Source: Leptofilum sp041748655 (GTDB lineage Bacteria; Chloroflexota; Anaerolineae; Promineifilales; Promineifilaceae). Taken from it: 64,000 bases of DNA. The position numbers were made by a program, and so were the translations under genes. The DNA lies in assembly GCA_041748655.1 (NCBI GenBank), contig JBGTCV010000143.1, positions 62,001-126,000 of the forward strand. The letters are read 5' to 3'. Position 1 is the stretch's first letter. Each line of letters opens with the position of its first letter. Positions 32,824 to 42,407 of this stretch are shown piece after piece. Below the pieces are notes generated by a model. It worked only from the letters and a program-made list of their open reading frames with translations. It did no database searches and was not told the origin of the DNA.

Positions 32824-35800
32824 GTGGAGACAACAGAATTCCGCTCGTTACGCATTAGTTTAGCATCCCCGGACCAGATGCGGTCATGGTCATATGGTGA
32901 GGTTACAAAACCGGAAACCATCAACTATCGCCGTTTGAGACCAGAAAAAGATGGTCTATTTTGTGAGGCAATTTTTGGCCCTACACGAGATTGGCAATGT
33001 TACTGCGGCAAATACAAAAACGTTCGTTACAAGGGTATTGTTTGTGATAAATGTGGCGTAGAAGTCACTCGTTCGGCCGTACGGCGTGAACGAATGGGGC
33101 ATATCGAACTGGCTGCTCCCGTGGCTCATGTTTGGTACACCCGGCGCGTCCCCAGCCATATGGGTCTGCTGCTGAACGTTTCTCGCCGAAACCTGGATCG
33201 CGTTCTTTATTTTGCCCAATATGTCATCACCAGTGTCGATGAAGAAGCTCGCCAGCGTGCCCTCAAGCGTTTAGAAGAAGAATTGGCGGAAGCTGAACTC
33301 AGATTTGAAGATGATTTGCAATCCAATATTGGTGACGCCACCTCCGACGCTCAGGTTCGCTTGCGCGAACTGGAAGCCAGTTTGCAAACGCTTAATGAAT
33401 CTTTTGACGAACGGCTTTCGGCTTCGACCGACGAAGTTGTAACCGAGGCGCAAGCGATTGAGCGCCGCCTGGATAATTTAAAAGGTTCGGCCGCCAGCGA
33501 GAATATTGTTTTGGGCGGTACCGTGATTGTGAAAGCTGGGGAAACGGTAGGGCGTGAGCACAGTGTCCTGGTGCAGGAAGTTACCTCAGAACGTTTGAAC
33601 GAAGTCCAAAAAGAAAGCGAAGAAGATCATCAGAGCGAAGTTGCGACAATGCAGAAAGAGCTCGAAGAGCTGCGTACTGAAGCGGCTGCCGTTGGCTTTG
33701 ATCTGCGTGATGAATTGGCCCAAAAGCTGGTTCGTTTGCGGCAGCAAGCACAGGCTAATCGGGAACAGCTGGAAAGCCTGGAGCCAATGGTTTTCCTGAA
33801 CGAAAATGATTACCGGGAATTGAAGAGCAAGTTCGGTAATGTGTTTCGGGCCGATATGGGCGCTGAAGCATTGTACGACATTCTGCGAAAAATGGATTTG
33901 GACAAGCTGTCCCGTGAGCTGTGGCGTGAGGTTCGCACTACGCGCTCCAAGCAAGCGGCCAAACGAGCCACCAAGCGGCTCCAGGTGGTTGAATCGCTGC
34001 GTAAGAGCGGTAACCGGCCTGAATGGATGATTTTGACCGTACTGCCCGTTATTCCGCCAGATTTGCGCCCGATGGTTCAGCTGGACGGCGGCCGTTTTGC
34101 CACTTCTGACCTGAACGATTTGTATCGTCGCGTCATTAACCGGAATAACCGCCTCAAGCGACTGCTGGAGCTGGGTGCCCCAGACGTGATTGTGCGCAAC
34201 GAAAAGCGTATGCTGCAAGAAGCGGTCGATAGTTTGATCGACAACAGCCAACGGGGCAAGGCGCTTAGCCGCCGGGGTCGTCGTGAGCTGAAATCGTTGT
34301 CCGACATGCTCAAGGGTAAGAAGGGGCGTTTCCGGCGTAACCTGCTGGGTAAACGTGTTGATTATTCTGGCCGTTCGGTGATTGTGGTTGGCCCGACGCT
34401 GAAGCTGGGTCAATGTGGTTTGCCCAAGACGATGGCTCTGGAGCTATTTCGGCCGTTTGTCATTAGCAAATTGGTGGAATATGGTTATGCCAGCAATGTA
34501 AAGGGTGCCCGTCGCTTTATTGAACGCCAGCCACCAGAAGTGTGGGAAGTGTTGGAAGAGGTTATTCAGGGACGGCCGATTTTACTTAACCGCGCCCCTA
34601 CTTTGCATCGTCTGGGTATTCAGGCGTTTATGCCGATGCTGGTAGAAGGCAAAGCGATTCAGCTGCATCCCTTGGTTTGTGCCGCCTTTAACGCCGACTT
34701 TGACGGCGACCAGATGGCTGTTCATGTGCCTTTGTCTGAAAGAGCCGTGGATGAGGCCAAAAATCTGATGATGGCCACGCGCAATTTGCTCAAGCCATCT
34801 GATGGCCAGCCAATTGTTGGCCCGTCTAAAGATATGGTGTTGGGTGTGTATTACCTGACGCTGGTGGTAGACGGCCGTTTAGGCGAGGGCTCTATTTTTA
34901 GCAGCCTGGAAGAAGTAGAGACTGCTTACGAGCTTGGCTATGTAGATATTCATGCCCGGGTTAAGCTGGAAACTGATACCTACTTTGGCGACGATCATCA
35001 GCGTTATGAAGACGGCAAACCACAGCGCCGGATTATTGAAACGTCGCCTGGTCGTGTCTTGTTTAACCTCATCCTGCCCGAAGAGTACCGTTTTGTGAAC
35101 CGCGTATTAGACAAAGGTGGTGTGAACTCCCTGGTTTACAATGTTTACCGCTTGTTGGGAGATGAAGTTACCGTCAAGATGGTTGACGACATCAAAGATA
35201 TTGGTTTCCGGTATGCAACCATTTCTGGCACTACCATTGCCGTAGCCGATCTCACTATTCCCGAAGAGCGTCAGGGTATTCTGGACAGCGCTTTGGGGCG
35301 TGTGAATGAGATTGACCGTCAATATCGTCGTGGTTTGTTGACGGAAGAAGAACAGTATCAGCGCACCATCGAGCAGTGGAATGATGCCAAAGACAAAGTA
35401 GAGAAGGCCGTGCGTAATGCTATGGATCCGGCCAGCCCAATTGCTGTCATGGCGCTTTCTGGCGCGGGTAAGGGGGGCTTTGGCCCTATTACTCAGCTGG
35501 CTGGTATGCGTGGTTTGATGGCAGACCCGCAGGGTAAGATTATTCCGGTACCCATCCAATCTAATTTCCGACAGGGGCTGGATACACTGGAATATTTCAT
35601 CTCTACCCATGGTGCTCGTAAAGGTTTGGCAGATACGGCGCTTCGTACGGCCGATGCCGGTTATCTGACACGCCGTCTGGTAGATATTGCCCAAGAAATG
35701 ATCGTGATGGACGATGATTGTGGCACCACCAAAGGTATCTGGGTGCGGCGGGTTGATAATTTTGGCAAGCAAACCCTGGCCGAGCGTATCTTGGGTCGCG

Positions 35801-37170
35801 TGGCCGCTGCGCCGGTGGCCGACCCGGAGACGGGTGAAATTGTTATCCAGATAGGCGAACATTTTACGGATGAGATTGCTGAAAAAATTGATAAGATGGG
35901 CGCAGTTGAAGTCTATGTTTACTCAGCGATGACTTGTGAAATGCGTCGGGGCATTTGCGCCAAATGTTACGGTATTGATTTGGCTCGTGGGAAGCCAGTT
36001 GAGTTGGGAACGGCCGTTGGTATTGTTGCGGCTCAGTCCATTGGTGAACCTGGCACGCAGCTGACCCTGCGTACTTTCCATACAGGTGGTACTGCCTCTG
36101 CTGGTGGTGACATTACGCAGGGTTTGCCCCGTGTGGAAGAGCTGTTCGAAGCCCGTCAGCGCCCTAAAGGTGAAGCAGTTATCACAGAGATTGGTGGGCT
36201 GGCCGAAATTCGGGTTATTGATGGCGTGCGCCATGTCTTTGTAACCGACATACGTCTGGTTGATGACTTGTATGAAATTACAGACGGTTGGGAAATGAAG
36301 ATTGGCAACAATGATGCCATTGAGGCGGGCGGCGTTCTGGCCGAAAACGAAGATGAAGTAGTGGTAGCCCGTCATGGTGGCCGCGTTACGCGTGATGGGG
36401 ATACTGTAAAAGTGACCTGGGAAAGTAAAGATGAACGGGATAATGAAATTCCAGCCGGTATGCGTCTGCTCATCTCCGATGGTCAGGAAGTAAACGCCGG
36501 GGAACAGTTGACTGAAGGGTCGAAAAACCCGCACCGCATTCTGGAAATCCTGGGCCGCGATGCCGTGACGCAATACTTGCTGCGTGAAATGCAGCAGGTT
36601 TACCGCCCGCAGGGGCAGAACATTCACGACAAGCATTTCGAAGTCATTATTCGTAAAATGCTGAGTAAAGTGATGGTTACTTCCTCTGGCGATACCGAAA
36701 TGCTGCCGGGTGAGTTGATTGAAACTTCAATTTTCCAGGCAAACAACGAAGAGATCATGGATGAGGGTGGACAGCCAGCCCAGGCAGAGCCTGTTTTGCT
36801 GGGTATCACCAAGGGTGCGCTGAATACAGACAGCTTCCTTTCCGCCAGCTCTTTCCAGCATACGATTAAAGTGTTGGCCAGCGCTGCCATTGCGGGGCGT
36901 GAAGATGATTTGATCGGCCTGAAAGAGAACGTGATTATCGGTAAGTTGATTCCAGCCGGTACTGGTTTTGGAGTCTACGCCAGGAAGTCAGATGTGGTGC
37001 GCATAGCTCCGGTTGAAGACGAAGTGATGTTGGAAGATGCGGTTGATTTCTCTGGGGCGTTGATTGATGACAATACAGAAGACGCCGTGTTGGAGGCGAT
37101 CGCCGCCGCTGCCGCTGCCGAAGCTACCCGCGAACAAATGGATTTTCCAGAGACAGACGAAGAAGCGTAA
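32824..37170 (+). CDS. rpoC: DNA-directed RNA polymerase subunit beta'
   Basis: 1448 residues from the GTG at 32824, which has GGGAGGT 6 bases upstream; a TTG 15 bases earlier lies in that ribosome site and is unlikely. Zinc ligands C59, C61, C74 and C77 begin the clamp. The catalytic Mg-binding motif NADFDGDQ has D625, D627 and D629. The second zinc site includes C1038, C1045 and C1048. A charged coiled-coil insertion is visible at about 140-310. rpoB is not adjacent: the preceding gene is an unrelated coiled-coil protein and rpoC has its own promoter. Confidence 0.98.
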   Translation: METTEFRSLRISLASPDQMRSWSYGEVTKPETINYRRLRPEKDGLFCEAIFGPTRDWQCYCGKYKNVRYKGIVCDKCGVEVTRSAVRRERMGHIELAAPVAHVWYTRRVPSHMGLLLNVSRRNLDRVLYFAQYVITSVDEEARQRALKRLEEELAEAELRFEDDLQSNIGDATSDAQVRLRELEASLQTLNESFDERLSASTDEVVTEAQAIERRLDNLKGSAASENIVLGGTVIVKAGETVGREHSVLVQEVTSERLNEVQKESEEDHQSEVATMQKELEELRTEAAAVGFDLRDELAQKLVRLRQQAQANREQLESLEPMVFLNENDYRELKSKFGNVFRADMGAEALYDILRKMDLDKLSRELWREVRTTRSKQAAKRATKRLQVVESLRKSGNRPEWMILTVLPVIPPDLRPMVQLDGGRFATSDLNDLYRRVINRNNRLKRLLELGAPDVIVRNEKRMLQEAVDSLIDNSQRGKALSRRGRRELKSLSDMLKGKKGRFRRNLLGKRVDYSGRSVIVVGPTLKLGQCGLPKTMALELFRPFVISKLVEYGYASNVKGARRFIERQPPEVWEVLEEVIQGRPILLNRAPTLHRLGIQAFMPMLVEGKAIQLHPLVCAAFNADFDGDQMAVHVPLSERAVDEAKNLMMATRNLLKPSDGQPIVGPSKDMVLGVYYLTLVVDGRLGEGSIFSSLEEVETAYELGYVDIHARVKLETDTYFGDDHQRYEDGKPQRRIIETSPGRVLFNLILPEEYRFVNRVLDKGGVNSLVYNVYRLLGDEVTVKMVDDIKDIGFRYATISGTTIAVADLTIPEERQGILDSALGRVNEIDRQYRRGLLTEEEQYQRTIEQWNDAKDKVEKAVRNAMDPASPIAVMALSGAGKGGFGPITQLAGMRGLMADPQGKIIPVPIQSNFRQGLDTLEYFISTHGARKGLADTALRTADAGYLTRRLVDIAQEMIVMDDDCGTTKGIWVRRVDNFGKQTLAERILGRVAAAPVADPETGEIVIQIGEHFTDEIAEKIDKMGAVEVYVYSAMTCEMRRGICAKCYGIDLARGKPVELGTAVGIVAAQSIGEPGTQLTLRTFHTGGTASAGGDITQGLPRVEELFEARQRPKGEAVITEIGGLAEIRVIDGVRHVFVTDIRLVDDLYEITDGWEMKIGNNDAIEAGGVLAENEDEVVVARHGGRVTRDGDTVKVTWESKDERDNEIPAGMRLLISDGQEVNAGEQLTEGSKNPHRILEILGRDAVTQYLLREMQQVYRPQGQNIHDKHFEVIIRKMLSKVMVTSSGDTEMLPGELIETSIFQANNEEIMDEGGQPAQAEPVLLGITKGALNTDSFLSASSFQHTIKVLASAAIAGREDDLIGLKENVIIGKLIPAGTGFGVYARKSDVVRIAPVEDEVMLEDAVDFSGALIDDNTEDAVLEAIAAAAAAEATREQMDFPETDEEA

Positions 37171-37197
37171 GCAAAATAAACGCTTTTGAATAAAATC

Positions 37198-37231
37198 AAA
37201 ACGGCGACTCAGAAATGGGTCGCCGTTTTTT
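37198..37231 (+). terminator. Rho-independent terminator of rpoC
   Basis: AAAACGGCGAC pairs with GTCGCCGTTTT across a 10-base loop region and is followed by a T-run. Confidence 0.88.
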
Positions 37232-37247
37232 GTTGCTTTGGCGTAAC

Positions 37248-37320
37248 CTACTCAGGTGCAAGGCACTGGCCGCAGGCGTTTCAATTGGGTGGAACCGTTT
37301 GGCCAGTGCCTCGCACCACT
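37248..37320. repeat. 73-bp dispersed hairpin element, copy A
   Basis: Ends AGGTGCAAGGCACTGGCC and GGCCAGTGCCTCGCACC form a stem of about 17 bp enclosing CGCAGGCGTTTCAATTGG. The reverse complement of 53090-53162 matches it at 71 of 73 positions. It lies between the rpoC terminator and the end of the prenyl synthase gene. Confidence 0.9.
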
Positions 37321-37325
37321 GGCGG

Positions 37326-38348
37326 TTAAAAATTTCTTTGAAGCAAGCTGGCGGAAAGTTGGTTCAGAGCAACATAGGCGGAGCCAGAAGGCTGGGCTTC
37401 TTCCAGATGTTGCAGGGCATTTTGGGAGTAGTAGGTGGCGCGTTCGGTGGCGTAGGCGCGTGCGCCGGTGGTGTTTAGCACATCAATCGCTTCTCGGACG
37501 AATGCTTCATCGGTGTTTTCCTGGTTGTACAGTTGGCGCAGCGCCCCATTTTGGCTGAGGCCATACAGGACGGGCAGGGTTTTCTTTTTGGTGAGAATAT
37601 CGGTGGAGGCGGATTTGCCAATGACGGCTTCGTCTCCCCAAATGCCAAGGATGTCATCAATAACCTGGAAGGCGAGGCCGAGGTTGAGGCCAAATTGGGC
37701 GTAATGGGAAACGGTTTGGCTGTCTACCCCGGCAATGAGGGCACCCAGTTCAGTGCAGAGGGAGAGCAGCACGGCCGTTTTCCCCGTAATCATCGCCAAA
37801 TATTCATCCACTGTTACGACCTCTCGCCGTTCAAAACCCATGTCGGCGTGCTGTCCCTGGGTGAGGCGGACACAGGTCTCATCGAAGCGGCGCAGGGCGG
37901 TAACGGCCGTTTCCGCCGCCACTCCCCGATCCACCAGCCGATTCAAAGCCAGATGGGCAAAGGCAAACATTGCATCCCCGGCATTGATCGCCTGTTCCAT
38001 ACCCCAAATCGTCCACAGCGTCTGGCGACCGCGCCGGGTGGGGCTGGCATCTTCAATGTCGTCGTGGATGAGCGAGAAGTTGTGCAGTAGTTCAATGGCT
38101 GCTGCGGCGGGCACCGCTTGCTGCCAGCTGCCGCCAGCCGCCTGGCACGCCAGTAAACAAATGACGGGCCGAATTTGCTTGCCCGCGTGGACATCCACTG
38201 GCTGCATCTGCTCATCCCGCCAGCCCATGTGGTAATGCATCATGCCGTGGAACAGGTCTGGCGGTGCGTCGCTGGCGTTGAGCACCGCTTTCATTTCGGC
38301 GTTAACCGCCTGGCGCATTTGTTCAGAAAGTTGTTTGAATTCGTTCAT
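37326..38348 (-). CDS. Polyprenyl synthetase (geranylgeranyl/farnesyl diphosphate synthase family)
   Basis: 340 residues from the ATG at 38348; an earlier in-frame ATG at 38402 lies inside a repeat. The first aspartate-rich motif is HDDIEDAS (D96, D97, D100). The second region is QVIDDILGIWGDEAVIGK (D231, D232), where the third Asp of the usual DDxxD is Gly with a nearby D, as in some actinobacterial-type synthases. The enzyme condenses IPP onto allylic diphosphates to make C15-C20 or longer chains. The IPP isomerase gene is immediately upstream on the same strand, so the two probably share a transcript. Confidence 0.95.
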   Translation of the reverse strand: MNEFKQLSEQMRQAVNAEMKAVLNASDAPPDLFHGMMHYHMGWRDEQMQPVDVHAGKQIRPVICLLACQAAGGSWQQAVPAAAAIELLHNFSLIHDDIEDASPTRRGRQTLWTIWGMEQAINAGDAMFAFAHLALNRLVDRGVAAETAVTALRRFDETCVRLTQGQHADMGFERREVVTVDEYLAMITGKTAVLLSLCTELGALIAGVDSQTVSHYAQFGLNLGLAFQVIDDILGIWGDEAVIGKSASTDILTKKKTLPVLYGLSQNGALRQLYNQENTDEAFVREAIDVLNTTGARAYATERATYYSQNALQHLEEAQPSGSAYVALNQLSASLLQRNF

Positions 38349-38352
38349 AGTT

Positions 38353-38406
38353 GGGAATTGGAGATTGGAGATTAGAGATTGGAAGGGTCTGTTAATCTCC
38401 AATCTC
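38353..38406. repeat. Word-type inverted repeat (GGAGATT)
   Basis: GGAATTGGAGATTGGAGATTAG words on the left and TAATCTCCAATCTC on the right occupy the gap between the isomerase and prenyl synthase genes. The word is shared with the repeats at 56563 and 41575. Confidence 0.65.
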
Positions 38407-38408
38407 TT

Positions 38409-39482
38409 TTATTTAAAGAACTGCGTATGCAATTGCGTTTCAGATAAAGCCGCCAGGTTTTCGGCCCCGGCGCAGAACATGGCGATGCGCAGCTCGTCTG
38501 TGATGGTTTCCGCCATCTCGATGACGCCCGCGACGCCATTTTTGTCGGCGGCACGCAAGAAATCCCCGGCAAAGCCAACCAGGTTGGCTCCCAGGGCGAT
38601 GCACTTGGCCACGTCGATGCCGTTGCGGATGCCGCCGCTGGCGATGATGGGCAGGGTGGGGGCGGCACGGCGGCAATATTGGATGGATACGGCCGTTGGA
38701 ATACCCCAATCAATAAAAGCGCCCGCGACGCGGGCGTGGCGGGCGGTGGGGGCGCGGTACATCTCTACCTGGCTCCAGGAAGTGCCGCCAGCCCCGGCGA
38801 CATCGATGGCGGCGACCCCGGCGTTGGCCAGCTGGCGGGCCGTTTCCTCGGCAAAGCCCCAGCCCACTTCCTTGGCGATGACCGGTACGGCCAAATCGCG
38901 GCAGATTTGTTCTACTTTGCCCAGCAGATTGGCAAAATTTCCGTCACCTTCTGGCTGAACGGCTTCTTGCAGGGCGTTGAAGTGCAAAATCAGGGCGTCG
39001 GCTTCGCACATTTCCACGGCGCGGCGGCACTGGTCGAGGCCGTAGCTGTAGTTGAGTTGCACTGCGCCGATATTGGCAAAGAGCAAAATATCGGGGGCGA
39101 CCTGGCGCACATGGTAGGTGCTGGCCAGGCTGCTGTCTTCGATGGCGGCGCGTTGGGAGCCTAAGCCCATGGCGATGCCCACGCTTTGAGCTGCTTCGGC
39201 CAAAATGCGGTTAATGGTGCCTGCTTCGGCGGTGCCGCCCGTCATGGAGGAGATGAGCAGGGGGGTAGTCAACGGTTTGCCAAAGAAGGTGGTGCGGGTA
39301 TCTACGTTGAGCAGATCGATTTCTGGCAGCGCCTGGTGCATGAAAAAATAGTTTTCCAGTCCGGTGGTGAGCTTGTTGAAGGTGACGTCTTCTTCCAGAT
39401 TGATGCGGATGTGGTCCGCTTTGCGCCGTTCGTGAATGTTGGGATCGTTGTGGTTGGTAACGGCCGTTGTTGTTTTAGGCAT
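38409..39482 (-). CDS. fni: Type 2 isopentenyl-diphosphate delta-isomerase
   Basis: 357 residues from the ATG at 39482, with GGAGGGG 4 bases upstream. This FMN- and NADPH-dependent TIM-barrel enzyme interconverts IPP and DMAPP and is unrelated to the type 1 enzyme. Visible markers: ERRKADHIRINLEEDV at the N-terminus, TPLLISSMTGG, MGLGSQRAAIED, and the FMN-phosphate loops IASGGIRNGIDVAK and ANLVGFAGDFL. It feeds the prenyl synthase encoded next to it. Confidence 0.96.
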   Translation of the reverse strand: MPKTTTAVTNHNDPNIHERRKADHIRINLEEDVTFNKLTTGLENYFFMHQALPEIDLLNVDTRTTFFGKPLTTPLLISSMTGGTAEAGTINRILAEAAQSVGIAMGLGSQRAAIEDSSLASTYHVRQVAPDILLFANIGAVQLNYSYGLDQCRRAVEMCEADALILHFNALQEAVQPEGDGNFANLLGKVEQICRDLAVPVIAKEVGWGFAEETARQLANAGVAAIDVAGAGGTSWSQVEMYRAPTARHARVAGAFIDWGIPTAVSIQYCRRAAPTLPIIASGGIRNGIDVAKCIALGANLVGFAGDFLRAADKNGVAGVIEMAETITDELRIAMFCAGAENLAALSETQLHTQFFK

Positions 39483-39843
39483 ATACCCCTCCAAATTTTA
39501 TTTTATAAACGAGTATACATTGACGAGAATGGTTTTGCGAGTATAAAACCCGGCGGCTGTGTTCAGACGGTTGGTAAGTAATGGGCTGGTACAATGGCGT
39601 TTAGGCGTATTCTAGCCGTATGCAAGACGCCTGTTGATTGTACGGCCGTATCGTTCGTCACCCCACTCTGGCTAAGATACAATAACCACTACCTGAACAA
39701 CATCTAATTTGAGCGCCAGCCCACAGACGCACGCCAGAGGACGAACGGCCGTATCCCCTCCCATTTTTCGTACATAGTTGCGCCTGACCTGGCTGGTAAA
39801 AAAGCCCATACCTCATCGGCAAATGGGCACACAAGGAGAGACG
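39483..39843. other. Divergent intergenic gap, fni / UXS
   Basis: This gap holds two ACGGCCGT copies (39642, 39745) and AT-rich sequence near fni that probably contains its promoter. I see no RNA gene, strong hairpin or convincing promoter pair for the gene at 39844. Confidence 0.5.
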
Positions 39844-40785
39844 ATGCGTGTATTAATTACCGGAGCTGCTGGCTTCCTCGGTTCCCATCTTTCGGACCGT
39901 TTTATTGCCGAAGGGCATACCGTGGTCGGCATGGATAACCTCATCACTGGCAATATGGACAACATTGCTCATTTGATGGGGCATGAGCGGTTCAGTTTCA
40001 TGAAGCATGATGTGAGCAGCTACATTTACGTGCCGGGCGAGATTGATGCCATTCTTCACTTTGCCTCACCTGCCAGCCCCAACGACTATCTGGAACATCC
40101 CATCCCCACGCTGAAAGTTGGTTCTTTGGGCACGCACAATACGCTGGGTCTGGCCAAAGTGAAAGGGGCGCGCTACCTGCTGGCCTCCACCTCTGAGGTG
40201 TATGGTGACCCGCAGGTGAACCCGCAGCCGGAGACGTATTGGGGGAATGTGAATCCAATCGGCCCGCGTGGGGTTTATGATGAAGCTAAACGTTTTGCGG
40301 AAGCGATGACGTTGGCTTACCAGCGGTCTCATGGCCTGGAAACGCGCATTGTGCGCATTTTTAACACCTATGGTCCCCGGATGCGGCTGAATGACGGCCG
40401 TGTGGTGCCCAACTTCATCCATCAGGCGCTGACCGATCAGCCCATTACGGTGTATGGCGATGGCAGCCAGACACGCGCTTTTCAATATTACAGCGATTTG
40501 GTGGAGGGCATTTACCGCCTGCTGTACTCTGATGAGGATTTGCCGGTGAACATTGGCAATCCGAATGAGATGACGATTCTGGAATTTGCCCACGCGGTGG
40601 TAGAAATTGCCCGCAGCAAGTCAGAAATTGTGTTTGTACAGCCTACGGATGATCGCTTCACGGATGATCCCAAGCAGCGCCGTCCGGACATTACCAAGGC
40701 AAAGCAGGTATTGGGCTGGGAACCAAAAGTGGCGCTGGCTGATGGCCTGGCCAAGACGCTAGATTTCTTCCGCGACAAGGTGTAA
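39844..40785 (+). CDS. UDP-glucuronate decarboxylase-type SDR (UXS)
   Basis: 313 residues from the ATG at 39844 (AAGGAG 6 bases upstream). Extended short-chain dehydrogenase with the NAD motif GAAGFLGSHL, catalytic YDEAK, and the UXS signature RIFNTYGPRMRLNDGRVVPN. UXS converts UDP-glucuronate to UDP-xylose; close relatives are dehydratases or epimerases, so the exact product is likely rather than certain. First gene of a polysaccharide cluster that runs to 44185. Confidence 0.93.
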   Translation: MRVLITGAAGFLGSHLSDRFIAEGHTVVGMDNLITGNMDNIAHLMGHERFSFMKHDVSSYIYVPGEIDAILHFASPASPNDYLEHPIPTLKVGSLGTHNTLGLAKVKGARYLLASTSEVYGDPQVNPQPETYWGNVNPIGPRGVYDEAKRFAEAMTLAYQRSHGLETRIVRIFNTYGPRMRLNDGRVVPNFIHQALTDQPITVYGDGSQTRAFQYYSDLVEGIYRLLYSDEDLPVNIGNPNEMTILEFAHAVVEIARSKSEIVFVQPTDDRFTDDPKQRRPDITKAKQVLGWEPKVALADGLAKTLDFFRDKV

Positions 40786-40802
40786 TTTTTTTACGAGGTA
40801 TT

Positions 40803-42371
40803 TTGCAGGAATTACGGCCGTATTCCCCCAACATTTTTACCCGGCTGGCTGGCACATCCCAATGGCAGCCAGCCGGGTTTGTGCTGCTGGCCATCTTGAT
40901 TGGCGCTGTGCTGACGCAGCTGCCCCCGGCTGAGGCTGGCCTGCTGCTGCTGCAAACGGCCGTTCTGCTGCTCACCCTCATCGAGCCAATGGTGGGGCTG
41001 TTTGCCGCCCTGCTGACGGGGCCGTTGGGGGCAACGGAAACCGGGCTGCTGGACAGCGGACAGTTTTACCTGCTGTTTAGCCTGCTGGCCTGGCTGGCGC
41101 ATGGGCTGCGGCAGCGGCGCTTGTTTGTGCCGCGCACTTTTTTGGCGGTGCCGTTGGCGATTTTTGTGGGGATTACGGCCGTTTCCGTCGTCAACGCCCC
41201 GTCCTACAGCTTTGGTTTAAAAGAGCTGGTGAAGTGGGTGGAGATGTTGGCCATCATGCTGCTGGTGGTGGACCGGATGACGCTGTGGCAGGCGCGTCGA
41301 AGCGAGGTTGGTGGCGTGACGCCTATCGTGTGGCTGCTGGGCGCTTTGTTTGTCGCCGGGCTGAGCCAGGCGGCGCTGGGCATCTACCAGTTTGGCCTGC
41401 GCGGCGACGGGCCGGAGCATTTTTTGGTGCTGGGTCAGTTTTATCGGGCGTATGGCACGTTTAACCAACCGAATCCATTTGGCGGCTTTGTGAATTTAAC
41501 GGCCGTTCTCGCTCTGGGCATCTTTCTGAGCTATCTGCCCGCCATCTGGCAAACCGTTCGGCATTGGCCATTTAAATCTCCAATCTCTAATCTCCAGTCT
41601 CTTTCTTTTCTTGGTATTGGGCTGGTAACGGCCGTTTCCCTCCTGGCCGTCATCTTTTCCTGGAGTCGGGGGGCGTGGCTGAGTTTGGGGGTGGCAGCGG
41701 CCGTTTTGCTGCTGTTTTGGCCCAAGAAGCTGTGGCAAGGTGGCTTGCTGCTGCTGTTGGGGGCCGGTTTGCTGCTGGGTGGTATGCAGGTGGGGCTGGT
41801 GCCCGCTTCCATTACGGAACGCATCACCAGCTTTCGCCAGGATTTGCGATTTGGCGACGTGCGCGGCGAGGATATCAACGATGAGAATTATGCCGTGCTG
41901 GAGCGATTGGCCCATTGGCAGGCGGCGCTTGCGATGGCCGAAGATCATCCCTGGTTGGGGGTTGGCTTTGGCAATTACGAGCCAGCCTACGCCGATTACG
42001 CGCTGATCAACTGGCCGTATCCGCTGGGACACGCCCATAATTACTATTTAAACTTGCTGGCCGAGACTGGTATCATTGGTTTGCTGGCCTATTTGCTGCT
42101 GTGGACGGCCGTTTTCTGGCAAACCATCCGGCTCATTGGGCGCAGCGATGGCTGGCAGCGCGGCGTGGCGCTGGGCTTGCTGGGTGTCTGGACGGCGCTA
42201 ACGGTGCATCATTTGGTGGATAAGCTGTACGTGAATAATATTTACATCCAGTTGGGCGCGCTGTTTGGCCTGCTCCAGCTGCTAGAGAGTGAAAACTTGA
42301 ACCGCAAAGGACGCAGAGCACGCAAAGGTTTTTCTTTGATTTCTTGGCGGACTTCGCGCTCTTTGCGGTGA
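40803..42371 (+). CDS. O-antigen ligase/polymerase-family membrane protein
   Basis: 522 residues from a TTG start with GAGG 5-6 bases upstream. About 11-12 membrane helices and a long extracytoplasmic loop with the Wzy/WaaL-like region GVGFGNYEPAYADYA and GHAHNYYLNLLAETGIIGLL. It probably joins or polymerises glycan chains outside the membrane. Two oddities involve repeat DNA. Bases 41571-41606 (KSPISNLQSLSF) match the AATCTCC-type repeats. The last 25 or so residues (NRKGRRARKGF onward) are encoded by a word-type repeat, so the ancestral C-terminus was probably shorter. Follows the UXS gene by 17 bases. Confidence 0.93.
   Translation: MQELRPYSPNIFTRLAGTSQWQPAGFVLLAILIGAVLTQLPPAEAGLLLLQTAVLLLTLIEPMVGLFAALLTGPLGATETGLLDSGQFYLLFSLLAWLAHGLRQRRLFVPRTFLAVPLAIFVGITAVSVVNAPSYSFGLKELVKWVEMLAIMLLVVDRMTLWQARRSEVGGVTPIVWLLGALFVAGLSQAALGIYQFGLRGDGPEHFLVLGQFYRAYGTFNQPNPFGGFVNLTAVLALGIFLSYLPAIWQTVRHWPFKSPISNLQSLSFLGIGLVTAVSLLAVIFSWSRGAWLSLGVAAAVLLLFWPKKLWQGGLLLLLGAGLLLGGMQVGLVPASITERITSFRQDLRFGDVRGEDINDENYAVLERLAHWQAALAMAEDHPWLGVGFGNYEPAYADYALINWPYPLGHAHNYYLNLLAETGIIGLLAYLLLWTAVFWQTIRLIGRSDGWQRGVALGLLGVWTALTVHHLVDKLYVNNIYIQLGALFGLLQLLESENLNRKGRRARKGFSLISWRTSRSLR
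42301..42369. repeat. Word-type inverted repeat overlapping a coding end
   Basis: ACCGCAAAGGACGCAGAGC words are answered by CGCGCTCTTTGCGGT. The repeat encodes the basic C-terminal tail of the ligase-like protein. Confidence 0.65.
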
Positions 42372-42407
42372 AAAAGAATTGAAAATATTTTTGTGAAGAG
42401 GATAAGC

